Origin: Merismopedia glauca CCAP 1448/3
GTDB lineage: Bacteria; Cyanobacteriota; Cyanobacteriia; Cyanobacteriales; CCAP-1448
Length of the DNA: 38,784 nucleotides
Assembly (NCBI RefSeq): GCF_003003775.1
Contig: NZ_PVWJ01000042.1
Span: 1-38,784 of the forward strand
Direction of reading: 5' to 3'
A program made the translations under genes and the position numbers. The notes beneath the pieces are model-generated. The model was not told the origin of the DNA. It did no database searches and saw nothing but the letters and a program-made list of their open reading frames with translations. Shown here piece by piece: positions 28,901-36,693 of the stretch. How positions within the stretch are numbered: the stretch's first letter is position 1; every line of letters begins with the position of its first letter.

Positions 28901-29797
28901 CCACAAGAGGATTTAAAAGCCGAAGGTTGGCGACTAGAATCTTCACAAATCCTAGATCTGCTAGCCAAGCTGCGCCATGTTGGTACACCGCTAGGAGAAT
29001 ATGTAAATGGCAGATTTTATCGCGGTATTCTGACAGGTTTTAATGAAGCTTTTGTCGTAAATCGTGCTACTCGCGATAAACTAATTGATGAGCATCCTTC
29101 CTCTGCTGAAGTGTTAAAGCCTTTTCTACGCGGACGTGATGTTAAACGTTGGCAAGTTAATTTTGCAGATTGGTATTTAATTAAGCTTGAATCTTCCGAA
29201 AATAAACAACACTCTTGGTCAAATTTACCAGCAAAAGAAGCAGAGGAAATTTTTGCAGAAACCTATCCCGCAATTTATAAATACTTCTCTCAATTTAGAG
29301 AAGCTTTAATTAAACGATGCGATCAGGGTAAGTTCTTTTGGGAACTTAGATCTTGTATTTACTGGCAAGAATTTGAACAACCGAAGATCATTTATCCTGA
29401 TATTTATGAACATCAGAGTTTTTCTGTAGAAAAAGCTGGATTTTATGCCGGTAATACTTGCTACTTCATTCCAATTAATGAGCAATGGCTTTGCGGTATT
29501 TTGAACTCTCAATTAATTGAATGGTTTTACTCAATGACTTCTAACTCTATTCGAGGTGGTTATGTTAGGGCGTTTACAGATTACATGAAACAAATCCCCA
29601 TTCCCACTGCCACAGAATCAGATTGCAAAGCAATAGAAACCCTCGTGCAAAAATGCCTTGATGCTAAAGGTAACTCGACTCCGCTAGTTACAGATAAAGG
29701 AGTTAAAGATATTGAACAAGAAATAGACAAACTAGTTTATCAGCTTTACAGATTAACAGAAGAAGAGATTAAAATCGTGGAAGGGATTAGGGAATGA
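25988..29797 (+). CDS. Type IIG (Eco57I-like) restriction-modification enzyme
   Basis: The 1269-residue protein holds a putative nuclease domain at the N-terminus (about 1-170; GRNDLVIHNG, then GVILEAEKLTNKSEM). A helical connector follows, then an N6-adenine methyltransferase with motif I DPAVGSG (547-553) and motif IV NPPY (836-839). The target-recognition region of TaqI/Eco57I type is C-terminal (about 980-1240). Family knowledge: one chain both methylates adenine and cuts at a distance. The methylase motifs are intact. In the nuclease, the expected E-x-K reads E92-A-E94-K95, so the catalytic Lys may be replaced (see findings). It stands alone; its TGA overlaps the start of a DUF6883 remnant (ATGA). 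Confidence 0.88.
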   Translation: MPYKLQPRQALNKAFLKLKPNRNEIELFKNNLIKLLDRINEAESEEFHKNLVSDFLKNTYYSQNHFINTKGRNDLVIHNGIDAQSSVGVILEAEKLTNKSEMLKINTLNTKAFQELVLYFLRERITGKNLDIRYLVATNIYEWFMFDASIFEKAFAQDKTLVKQFTDFEAGRLTGKTTEFFYQEIAKPAIASIESELYFTHFDIRDYEDSLRNPDKQDDTKLIALFKLLSPEHLLKLPFANDSNSLDKTFYTELLHIIGLTETKEGGKKLIGRKKESERNAGSLIENAIAQLDSLDKISRLEKPEQFGDTETDRLFNVALELAIAWVNRILFLKLLEAQLIKYHKGDKSFAFLNLEKVENYDDLNRLFFSVLARQHNERKEDVKKLFANVPYLNSSLFEPTYLEQLTIFISNLRDEKLPIFSSSVLKDSNGKKRTGELNALEYFFEFLNAYDFSSEGSEEIQEDNKRLINASVLGLIFEKINGYKDGSFFTPGFITMYMCRETIRRAIVQKFNEIKSWNCQDINGLYDKIGDKKEANEIINSLKICDPAVGSGHFLVSALNEVIAVKSELKILLDRQGKTLRDYHVEVVNDELIVTDDDGKLFEYNPKNKESQRIQETLFHEKQTLIENCLFGVDINPNSVKICRLRLWIELLKNAYYKPDSNYTELETLPNIDINIKCGNSLISRFALDADLRQALKKNQCDINTYKNAVQTYRNAENKQQKREMERLIDDIKKSFQTIIANNDIRLRRRNDIEAKLQSKQLGLDLEITQLSKTEQKAEEQKRKKLTIELAKIKAELEEINTGKIYQNALEWRFEFPEVLNDRGDFIGFDVIIGNPPYVRQEEIKAFKPVLQQKYQSYTGVADLFVYFYEQGLQLLKPKGYLTYISSNKYFRAGYGEKLRQLLTSSTTIHELIDFGDFPVFEEATAYPSIITLSKVKPDGNYVKALSWDEAKKQNIEQFATVLKQDSLIIPQEDLKAEGWRLESSQILDLLAKLRHVGTPLGEYVNGRFYRGILTGFNEAFVVNRATRDKLIDEHPSSAEVLKPFLRGRDVKRWQVNFADWYLIKLESSENKQHSWSNLPAKEAEEIFAETYPAIYKYFSQFREALIKRCDQGKFFWELRSCIYWQEFEQPKIIYPDIYEHQSFSVEKAGFYAGNTCYFIPINEQWLCGILNSQLIEWFYSMTSNSIRGGYVRAFTDYMKQIPIPTATESDCKAIETLVQKCLDAKGNSTPLVTDKGVKDIEQEIDKLVYQLYRLTEEEIKIVEGIRE

Positions 29798-29853
29798 AAT
29801 TACCCAATGGACATCAAGCTGACTTGGGAAATAAAATCGATGAAAAAAATTAA
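29794..29853 (+). pseudogene. DUF6883 gene remnant (first 19 codons)
   Basis: An ATG overlapping the upstream stop opens MKLPNGHQADLGNKIDEK, which reads like the beginning of DUF6883 proteins, then hits a TAA. The start codon of the DUF4926 gene lies inside it. DUF6883 and DUF4926 genes are often neighbours, so an internal deletion probably removed most of the former and joined the two. Recognition rests on a short stretch. Confidence 0.5.
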
Positions 29854-30091
29854 AGACTTAGACATAGTAGCTATTACTGAAGATATCCAAACTACTCATT
29901 ATGAAACCGGAGAACCTATTACCTTATACAAAGGTCAAGTAGGAACAGTTGTTATGGAATTTGATGGGACAAACTTTGAGGTCGAATTTGCCAACAGTGA
30001 TGGCACAACTTACGCAATGGAAACTTTACCAATCAATCAATTAATGTTGCTACATTATGAACTCCCTCTCTCCAAACCTCTCTCCTTCTAG
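29840..30091 (+). CDS. DUF4926-family protein
   Basis: From the ATG at 29840 (MKKIKDLDIVAITEDI) the product has 83 residues with the DUF4926 pattern: VAITEDI, LYKGQVGTVVMEFDG, and FEVEFANSDGTTYAMETL ahead of a short tail. Its function is not established; the family is small, beta-rich and often found beside DUF6883, possibly as a partner. The longer frame from 29807 adds 11 residues that belong to the remnant's reading region. The tail (HYELPLSKPLSF) may be altered by a local rearrangement. It probably shares a transcript with the restriction gene. Confidence 0.75.
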   Translation: MKKIKDLDIVAITEDIQTTHYETGEPITLYKGQVGTVVMEFDGTNFEVEFANSDGTTYAMETLPINQLMLLHYELPLSKPLSF

Positions 30092-30140
30092 GAGAGAAGC
30101 TTTGAATTTCCCCCTTCTCTACCAACGAATTCATTTAATC

Positions 30141-30539
30141 TTAATCTTGTTTTTCATCTAAATGTTCGGCTACCGAATGATATAATTCAAGTACATGATG
30201 GTCTTGGAGTCGATAAAAGACATTACGCCCTTGCTTTTGGTACTTGACTAATCTCATCGCCCGTAGCGATCGCAATTGATGAGAAACGGCTGATTCACTC
30301 ATGGCTAAAGCTGCGGCTAAATCGCACACGCACAACTCTTTGATAGCTAAAATAGACAAGATCCTCAACCGATTTGGATCGGCTAACAAGCTGAAAAACT
30401 CACCCATCCGTTGCGCTTTTTCTAAAGATAGAATTTGCAATGGTAAGTCATTCAATTCCTCAATTGTAACAGGGTGCGATCGCTCGCACGTCGGACAATC
30501 TGTCGTTGCGATCGCAGTAGGTTGAGTGGTTTGGGACAT
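30141..30539 (-). CDS. smtB: ArsR/SmtB-family zinc-responsive repressor
   Basis: The 132-residue product is a winged-helix ArsR protein (FFSLLADPNRLRILSIL, then MSESAVSHQLRSLR as recognition helix). Both metal sites of SmtB/ZiaR can be seen. The alpha3N site is ELCVCDL (Cys70, Cys72), with N-terminal Cys15 and Cys18. The alpha5 zinc site has the exact spacing Asp113-x-His115, His126-x-x-Glu129. Family knowledge: zinc binding releases the repressor from DNA. It lies 106 bp downstream of a metallothionein gene on the same strand, and an operator-like palindrome lies upstream of that gene. Naming as SmtB rather than ZiaR rests on the metallothionein context. Confidence 0.85.
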   Translation of the reverse strand: MSQTTQPTAIATTDCPTCERSHPVTIEELNDLPLQILSLEKAQRMGEFFSLLADPNRLRILSILAIKELCVCDLAAALAMSESAVSHQLRSLRAMRLVKYQKQGRNVFYRLQDHHVLELYHSVAEHLDEKQD

Positions 30540-30645
30540 GGCGATTTATTGTATTAATTACTAATAACCAGAAAAAGACAAGAAAGCACTGCTCCCTTGT
30601 CTAAATTAGCTTTTTTACTAATTTTATCTCTCTAATTTTATGTCT

Positions 30646-30813
30646 CTAATGACAGTTACAACCATCGTGACCGCAGCTTTCTCCCTTGGGATGCCCATCA
30701 GCACAATTGTGACTGCAATAGTATTTACCATTTTGGGCGATCGCTTCCCCAATATTAACTACACACAGACAAGACTCACAAGCACATTTCATTGAAGTTA
30801 CAGTATTCATCAT
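30646..30813 (-). CDS. smtA: SmtA-type metallothionein
   Basis: A 55-codon frame on the minus strand starts MMNTVTSMKCACESCLCVV. It contains nine Cys and four His, including NGKYYCSHNCADGHPKGESC and a GCNCH end, the layout of cyanobacterial SmtA zinc metallothioneins. Family knowledge: SmtA binds four zinc ions and protects against excess zinc and cadmium. The second Met is an equally possible start. It precedes the smtB-like repressor on the same strand, with an operator palindrome about 37 bp upstream. All cysteines lie in CxC, CxxC or CxxxC spacings, so it should be functional. Confidence 0.9.
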   Translation of the reverse strand: MMNTVTSMKCACESCLCVVNIGEAIAQNGKYYCSHNCADGHPKGESCGHDGCNCH

Positions 30814-30850
30814 TTTGGCTCCAAACCGATCCTGACACTAATATAACACA

Positions 30851-30864
30851 TGAACATATGTTCA
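30851..30864. promoter_or_regulatory. SmtB-type operator upstream of smtA
   Basis: TGAACATATGTTCA is a perfect 14-bp palindrome, matching the TGAA...TTCA core of SmtB/ZiaR operators. On the minus strand it sits just before a TATATT that could serve as the -10 element of the smtA promoter, so a bound repressor would block it. Confidence 0.75.
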
Positions 30865-30977
30865 GATGTTTTATGCCTATTTACCTTGAATATTCAGTCC
30901 ACCAAACTTTTACAGCAAAAGACTTGCCAAACACTAGTCTAATTTGCTAGCCTAGTTAGGCGTTAAAAAACGCTTTC

Positions 30978-31050
<73 letters not shown>

Positions 31051-31284
31051 TTAAGAAACACTATATGTAGCAAGGGATTCTAACTAAAACACTAGATGTA
31101 GTAGAGGTGCAAAAGTGCCCTATGTCCTAAAGTGTCCTAACTCAAGAGTTAATGTGCAAATCACTATTGGTGGTTCGTTCAGCGTTCTACTAGGTAGGGC
31201 ACAAGCTGAAGATAAAGTTTACAGCCCTGATATCTTGCCAGGATATAACAAGGAAGAGTTAGAGGAACAGGGAACCGAGTTGCA

Positions 31285-31896
31285 CTAAACAGGCGGCATC
31301 ACGTCGTTCAAAGCAAAAACTAGTTCAGGCAACAACGGTGAAATTATGACTTCGTTAAGTCGATACAGCTTCCTTTGATAATCTCGATCCACTAGCTGAC
31401 AAATGGTTATAGTAGGCTGTTTTGGTCTACCAATAAACTCAATCCCTCCTAAACTTCGATAATCTACGATCCAATATTCAGGGATACCCAGCAGTGCATA
31501 TTCCTCTACTTTCCTAGCATAATCATCTTGCCAGTTGGTGCTGACGACTTCTATGACTAACTTAATCGAACTTCCCAGAGTAATCACTGGTTCTCTTGAC
31601 CACAGAGGTTCAGACGAGAGTTTGTTGTCTTCAAGGACGATCGCATCAGGTCGCAAGGCTGTAGCTTCGGTTGCTGGTGGTTTAATCAGACAAGTTCTGG
31701 GAATTGTCCAGTCGTAACCCAACCGGAGGATTTCTGCATTTATTCTAGCTGTGACTTTACCCGCAACTAGCTCGTGCAGTCCAGTTGGTTCCATGTTTCG
31801 CAATTCTCCATCAATTAGTTCATAGTTGGGATTATCGCCGTAATCTTGGATGAATTCGGGAAAAGTTAGAGTTTTTGGGGTGGTGTAGGTCATCAT
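31285..31896 (-). CDS. Uma2/DUF820-family PD-(D/E)XK nuclease-like protein
   Basis: The 203-residue product carries the family motifs YELIDGELRNM, LVAGKVTARINAEI, ALRPDAIVLED, IKLVIEVVSTNWQDDYARKVEEYALLG and IPEYWIVDYR. Putative catalytic residues are Glu of YELIDG, Asp of RPDAIV, Glu of VIEVVS and Lys of RKVEEY. It is the third member in 7 kb but is not close in sequence to the other two. It is preceded by an unknown small membrane-anchored protein gene on the same strand. Biological role unknown. Confidence 0.87.
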   Translation of the reverse strand: MMTYTTPKTLTFPEFIQDYGDNPNYELIDGELRNMEPTGLHELVAGKVTARINAEILRLGYDWTIPRTCLIKPPATEATALRPDAIVLEDNKLSSEPLWSREPVITLGSSIKLVIEVVSTNWQDDYARKVEEYALLGIPEYWIVDYRSLGGIEFIGRPKQPTITICQLVDRDYQRKLYRLNEVIISPLLPELVFALNDVMPPV

Positions 31897-31941
31897 GATG
31901 AGTAGATATTTTCAGTTGAGAACTCGACTTCAAAGCCTGTC

Positions 31942-32391
31942 TTAAGGTACTAGCAAACACGGTATTGCGATCCCAATCGCAGCACCGATTAACACCTGCC
32001 AAAAAATAGACAAGTCGTAAGAACTAAGTTCTCTGAGCGATCGCTTGTAGGAAACTAAGCAATATTCCGGTGACATCCATTTTGGTGCAGGAGCTATGAG
32101 TTCGTATTTGTAGTGAAACAATTCCCGCATTTGACTAGATACAAATGCACCTGAAATCTTATCGGCGAAATTCAAGATTTTTAGGGGTACTATCTTGTCA
32201 ATACGTTTGTATTCTCGTTTAGCAATGAAACCCCAACCAGGATTTTCTAGCTTCAGCCGCTCTTTGTAGTAGTCATTGGTACATTGATAACCTCTCTCAG
32301 CCATTGCTTGTAAAGCATTGCTGCCATAAATAGAGATCCATTCATCGCCAAGGTCAAAGGAATCGTTAACTGGTTTGGGATGGGTAATCAT
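31942..32391 (-). CDS. Unknown 149-aa protein with C-terminal membrane segment
   Basis: I do not recognise a family. The product has a soluble part of about 125 residues rich in charged and aromatic residues (LGDEWISIYGSNALQAMAER, YYKERLKLENPGWGFIAKRE) and ends in one hydrophobic helix (IFWQVLIGAAIGIAIPCLLV), which suggests a tail-anchored protein with the bulk in the cytoplasm. It lies 45 bp upstream of the Uma2 start on the same strand, so they may be co-transcribed. Base composition resembles the neighbours. Confidence 0.6.
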   Translation of the reverse strand: MITHPKPVNDSFDLGDEWISIYGSNALQAMAERGYQCTNDYYKERLKLENPGWGFIAKREYKRIDKIVPLKILNFADKISGAFVSSQMRELFHYKYELIAPAPKWMSPEYCLVSYKRSLRELSSYDLSIFWQVLIGAAIGIAIPCLLVP

Positions 32392-32523
32392 GGTAATAAT
32401 GATGATAGATCAGGAATACATTAAGTTTAGAACTGAGCAGATAAAACCATCTGTATACATTAACCGCGTCTTAGATTCGATCTAGATCATAAATAAGTTT
32501 TTTTCGCTGGAATACTTGGAAAA

Positions 32524-33846
32524 ATGCGTCAACCAATCGATCGCACCCACGATCGCCACCTCCGCAGTTGCGTAGAATCTGCTAATCAACCCGATACTGA
32601 TTTTCCAATTCAGAATCTACCTTTGGGGGTATTTAGGCACCTGGATCTATCCCCTAGAATTGGGGTAGCAATAGGTGAGTCTATCCTCGATCTCACCCAG
32701 TGTCATGAAACTGGATTACTCTCAGGATTACCGACTAATTTAGCTCAAGCTTGCACCAATACCAACTTAAATGCCTTGATGGGATTGGGAAATCAGGCTA
32801 GTATTTTGTTACGCCATCGGGTGAGTGAATTACTCAAACATCAACCTCATACCTCTTCACCAGCAGCAGAGTGCTTATGGGCTAAAGCAGATGTAGAACT
32901 TCTCTTACCTGCTACCATTGGAGATTACACGGATTTCTACGCTTCTATCTTCCATGCTACCCACGTTGGGCAATTATTTCGCCCAGATCAACCCTTACTT
33001 CCCAACTACAAACACATCCCCATCGCCTATCATGGTCGAGCCTCTTCTATCGTACCAAGTGGGACTCACATTCAACGTCCTTGGGGTCAATGTAAACCCC
33101 CCAACCAGCCTTTACCTAGTTTTACAGCCACCCAGCAGCTAGATTATGAGTTAGAAGTAGGTTGCTTTGTAGGTGTGGGAAATGAACTGGGACAGCCTGT
33201 TAGTATAGATTTTGCGCCAGATTATCTGTTTGGGATCTGTTTAGTTAACGATTGGTCAGCCAGAGACATCCAAGCTTGGGAATACCAGCCCCTGGGACCA
33301 TTTTTAGGCAAGAGTTTCACTACTACTATCTCACCTTGGGTAGTAACTATGGGGGCGATCGCACCTTTCTATACTAAAGCATTCTCGCGTCCTGAAGGCG
33401 ATCCATCTCCCCTACCTTACCTAGACTCCGCCACAGATATACAATCAGGAGGGATTAACCTCATTGTGACAGCATCCTTACAATCTGCCCAAATGCGCGC
33501 CCAAGGGATACCGCCAATCCAACTTAGTCAAGGCTCATTTCAACAAATGTACTGGACTCTAGCCCAAATGTTAACCCACCATACCAGTAATGGCTGTAAC
33601 TTGCGATCGGGAGATTTATTGGCTAGCGGGACGATTTCTGGCGCTGAGGATGGTTCTCTGGGATGTCTGCTAGAACAGACAAAGCGCGGTGCAAACCCAA
33701 TTACCCTACCCACAGGTGAAATTCGTTCCTTCCTCGCAGATGGTGATGAGGTGATTTTGCATGGATATTGCGAAGCAGAAGGTTACAACCGGATTGGTTT
33801 GGGAGAATGTAGAGGAATAGTTGTCAGAGAAAGGAAGGAAAAGTAG
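32524..33846 (+). CDS. fahA: Fumarylacetoacetase
   Basis: The 440-residue product matches fumarylacetoacetate hydrolase along its whole length. The ligands and catalytic residues known from mouse FAH are present in order: Asp137 (TDFYASIFHATHVG), His144, Glu209 and Glu211 (DYELEVGCFVG), Asp243 (VNDWSARDIQAWEY) and Lys263 (LGKSFTTT). Family knowledge: it hydrolyses 4-fumarylacetoacetate to fumarate and acetoacetate, the last step of tyrosine breakdown. No hpd or hmgA gene is in the window, so the rest of the pathway must be elsewhere if present. It appears monocistronic and converges on the response-regulator gene. Confidence 0.93.
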   Translation: MRQPIDRTHDRHLRSCVESANQPDTDFPIQNLPLGVFRHLDLSPRIGVAIGESILDLTQCHETGLLSGLPTNLAQACTNTNLNALMGLGNQASILLRHRVSELLKHQPHTSSPAAECLWAKADVELLLPATIGDYTDFYASIFHATHVGQLFRPDQPLLPNYKHIPIAYHGRASSIVPSGTHIQRPWGQCKPPNQPLPSFTATQQLDYELEVGCFVGVGNELGQPVSIDFAPDYLFGICLVNDWSARDIQAWEYQPLGPFLGKSFTTTISPWVVTMGAIAPFYTKAFSRPEGDPSPLPYLDSATDIQSGGINLIVTASLQSAQMRAQGIPPIQLSQGSFQQMYWTLAQMLTHHTSNGCNLRSGDLLASGTISGAEDGSLGCLLEQTKRGANPITLPTGEIRSFLADGDEVILHGYCEAEGYNRIGLGECRGIVVRERKEK

Positions 33847-33932
33847 GGAAGAGGCTTAAAAGTAAGTACCTATGCAAAATTAATTTAACATTTTGGTAAG
33901 TCACGAGTAACGAGTAGCCACTGAAGTACATA

Positions 33933-34116
33933 AGACCTCTTGCATAAGTCAGAAATTGAAGAGGTTTCGCCCTCATTTTTCGCTAATTAACCGCATAAAA
34001 CTGCATAAAAGTCGTTAAGCAATGGTTTAATTTCTAAAAGATGGGAACTAAGTTTATTACTCGTTACTCGTTACTCGTTACTCCAATCGATACGTCTTAA
34101 GTTTTGCAGGAGATCT
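33933..34116 (-). mobile_element. MITE-like element, copy 3 (about 184 bp, reversed)
   Basis: Ends are AGACCTCTTGCATAAGTC (33933-33950) and the complement of AGATCTCCTGCAAAAC (34101-34116). Read on the minus strand it repeats the internal order of copy 1: terminal repeat, CGTATCGATTGGAGTAA, then heptamer units (here GAGTAAC, three in a row). It fills most of the convergent gap between fahA and the regulator gene. Confidence 0.65.
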
Positions 34117-34140
34117 ATTATTTCCAGGAAATTTGATATC

Positions 34141-34866
34141 TCAAGATGTTGGGTTAACTACGCTACCAAAGCGGTATCCTTTGCCGTAAATAGTGTTAAT
34201 TAAGGGAGTTTCTCCAGTAAATTCGATTTTACGCCTTAAAAGTCGGATTAAAGCGGCTAAAACATTACTGCTAGGTGGTTCCCCATCTTTCCACAAATAT
34301 TGATAAATTTGCTGGTGAGTCAGTAATTGTCCTGGATAACTCATAAAATAAGCCAGTAATTGAGTTTCTTTTTCCGAAAGCTCAATAGCACGCCCCTGGC
34401 GATAAGCGATTTGATTGTTGCTGTCTAATTCTAATTCTCCCACTTGTAAATTACCGATTTTAAGCGCATCTTCAGGGGTAGCTTCGGAGTGTAAACTAGT
34501 AGCACGACGCAACAATGCCCGCACTCTGGCAAGTAATTCTCGCAATTCAAAAGGTTTGACTAAATAATCATCCGCACCAGCATCTAGTCCCAAAACGCGG
34601 TCATCTACGGTATCTTTAGCTGTAAGGAAAAGAACTGGAGTAGTTTTTCCCTGATGTCGCAACTGCTGACAAATTTCTAGCCCTGTAATTTCTGGTAGCA
34701 TCCAATCAAGGATCAGTAAATCGTATTCTCCGGTTGAAGCTAAATAACTTCCAGATTTACCATCATTAGCAGTATCAACCTGGTATCCTTCTTTGCTTAA
34801 CAACCGACTCAAGGGTTCTGTAAGTTCAATCTCGTCGTCAATTAACAGGATGCGAAGATTTTCCAT
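34141..34866 (-). CDS. OmpR-family response regulator
   Basis: From the ATG at 34866 the product has 241 residues: a receiver domain (ILLIDDE, phosphoacceptor Asp54 in LILDWMLPE, Lys104 in YLVKPFELRELLARVRALLRR) and an OmpR winged-helix DNA-binding domain (LSEKETQLLAYFMSYPGQ, ending TIYGKGYRFG). A frame from 34938 would add 24 residues unlike any receiver N-terminus and would overlap the divergent kinase start. No histidine kinase gene is adjacent. The divergent neighbour is a Ser/Thr kinase with a 60-bp shared promoter region, so cross-regulation is possible but unproven. Confidence 0.92.
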   Translation of the reverse strand: MENLRILLIDDEIELTEPLSRLLSKEGYQVDTANDGKSGSYLASTGEYDLLILDWMLPEITGLEICQQLRHQGKTTPVLFLTAKDTVDDRVLGLDAGADDYLVKPFELRELLARVRALLRRATSLHSEATPEDALKIGNLQVGELELDSNNQIAYRQGRAIELSEKETQLLAYFMSYPGQLLTHQQIYQYLWKDGEPPSSNVLAALIRLLRRKIEFTGETPLINTIYGKGYRFGSVVNPTS

Positions 34867-34926
34867 AATATCTCTTGCACTGAGCAGACAAACTGGGTCA
34901 GAATTTATCTTAAAACTCGATCTATC

Positions 34927-36558
34927 ATGACACTCCAATTATTAAATAATCGCTATCACTTAATTCGGGCATTAGGTAGTGGTGGTTTTGGAGATACTTT
35001 CTTAGCCGAAGACGCTCAAATGCCTTCTCATCGATTGTGTGTGATTAAACAATTAAAACAGATTGGCAACAGTCCAGAGATTTCTCAAGTGGTTCAAGAC
35101 AGGTTTGAAAGAGAAGCAGCAGTATTAGAAAAGTTGGGCGCAGGGATTCCTCAAATTCCGCAACTCTATGCTTATTTTACTATCGATACTAACTTTTATT
35201 TAATCCAAGAATGGATTGATGGAGAAACTTTAGCGGCTAAAGTGAAACGGTTGGGAAAACTGAGCGAAGCTGAAGTTAAAGAATTACTTGCTGGCTTATT
35301 GCCTATTTTAAGTTACGTTCATTCCCAACAGATAGTGCATCGAGATATTAAACCAGATAATATTATTATTCGTAAGTTAGATGGCAAACCCGTACTAATT
35401 GATTTTGGGGCTGTCAAAGAAACGATGGGGACTGAAGTTAGTTCTCAAGGAGAAACCAGAAGTTCTATAATTATTGGAACGCCAGGTTTCATGTCTTCCG
35501 AACAAGCCGCCGGACGACCTTTATATTCTAGTGATTTATATAGTTTAGGGTTAACCGCAATTTATGGTTTAACTGGCAAACATCCCCAAGATTTAGCCAT
35601 TAGTTGGGAGACAGGGGAGGTGATGTGGCATGAGCATATTTCAGATGTGAGTTCTAGCTTAATTCAAGTATTAGATAAAGCCGTACAATCTCATCCACGC
35701 GATCGCTTTTCTAGTGCCGACCAGATGTTACAAGCTTTGCAAACAGGTATCATTTCCGATCCTATTATTATTCCTAAAGCTAGCAAATTCAAGCCGTGGC
35801 ATGGAGGTTTAATAGCTGCAACTGTCATAGCTGCATTAACTGGTTGGTGGCTAGCTCAAAATCAGACGATCTCCCCACCGATTCCGGTTCAATCAGCTTT
35901 ATTAAGTCAGGTAATTCCCAGTTATATTCCCCAAGCTTTAAAACCAGAATTAGCACCAATTAAATGTTTAGAAAATGCGGAAATATATTTATTAGGGGAA
36001 ACGGCTAATTTTGACTTTGTTGTTTGTGGCATGAATCAAATTCCCGCTTATTATATTGGCAAACATAAAAGAACTGGAAACGGAATTACTGTATTTGGGA
36101 ACGGTTCGGAATTTCGCAATCAAGTAACTGTTTATCAACCCCCACGATATCAGTCTATTAAATATAATTCTCCCTATCTAGTAGTCAGACAAAATGACCT
36201 AGAAATTCTCAAAGAAGAAATTACGACTCTGTATAAATTAGAAACCCCAGACAACTCTCTCAACCTAGGTTTCTATTTAGTGAATGATGCAGCTTTTGCC
36301 GAAAGCGATCGCGCTAACTCTCAAGTACAATTATTACAAAAGGCTGGGTACAAACAAGCTGGTAGTTTCTGGGTTCCAGATTATCCTAACCTGTCTGGAA
36401 AGCCGTTATTTCAGGTTTATGTCCAGAGATTTGCCTCTAGTTCCGACTGTCGGCAATTCTTAAAGTCTTACTTATCTAAAAATCCGGCGGCTTATTGTGC
36501 TTATGCTAGTAAAAATCAAAATGATAGTGCAGAAACGTTTAAATCCCCGTTTCAATAA
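34927..36558 (+). CDS. Ser/Thr protein kinase with one membrane helix and extracytoplasmic domain
   Basis: The 543-residue product has a complete Hanks-type kinase domain (about 10-275): GSGGFGDTF loop, Lys41 in VIKQLK, HRDIKPDN with Asp140, and DFG at 159-161. One membrane helix (about 293-312) is followed by an outside domain of about 230 residues (GKHKRTGNGITVFGNGSEF; PNLSGKPLFQVYVQRF) of no family I know, perhaps a ligand sensor. Orientation puts the kinase in the cytoplasm. It is the first of two tandem kinases whose kinase domains are about half identical by eye but whose C-terminal parts differ entirely. Confidence 0.9.
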   Translation: MTLQLLNNRYHLIRALGSGGFGDTFLAEDAQMPSHRLCVIKQLKQIGNSPEISQVVQDRFEREAAVLEKLGAGIPQIPQLYAYFTIDTNFYLIQEWIDGETLAAKVKRLGKLSEAEVKELLAGLLPILSYVHSQQIVHRDIKPDNIIIRKLDGKPVLIDFGAVKETMGTEVSSQGETRSSIIIGTPGFMSSEQAAGRPLYSSDLYSLGLTAIYGLTGKHPQDLAISWETGEVMWHEHISDVSSSLIQVLDKAVQSHPRDRFSSADQMLQALQTGIISDPIIIPKASKFKPWHGGLIAATVIAALTGWWLAQNQTISPPIPVQSALLSQVIPSYIPQALKPELAPIKCLENAEIYLLGETANFDFVVCGMNQIPAYYIGKHKRTGNGITVFGNGSEFRNQVTVYQPPRYQSIKYNSPYLVVRQNDLEILKEEITTLYKLETPDNSLNLGFYLVNDAAFAESDRANSQVQLLQKAGYKQAGSFWVPDYPNLSGKPLFQVYVQRFASSSDCRQFLKSYLSKNPAAYCAYASKNQNDSAETFKSPFQ

Positions 36559-36574
36559 CATACTTCTGACTTCT

Positions 36575-36603
36575 GTACAGACGTAGCACTGCTACGTCTG
36601 TAC
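36575..36603. repeat. GTACAGACGTAGCA palindrome, copy 3 (perfect)
   Basis: Perfect 14-bp arms GTACAGACGTAGCA and TGCTACGTCTGTAC around one C. It is 16 bp after the kinase stop, flanked by CTTCTGACTT on both sides, as in copy 2. It is a repeat; possible use as a transcription-attenuating hairpin is inference, since no U-run follows. Confidence 0.8.
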
Positions 36604-36693
36604 TTCTGACTTCGTTCAAGGTCTTATTTCCGTATTTTCGATCCTATTGGTTGTATTTAGATTAAAGCTAGATGTAGAGAGTGGGAAGTAGCA

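Noticed and set aside
31085-31287. Stop-free stretch of about 67 codons after tRNA-Phe
   Set aside because: No good start or ribosome binding site and no recognisable domain; it could be a gene tail but I cannot support it.
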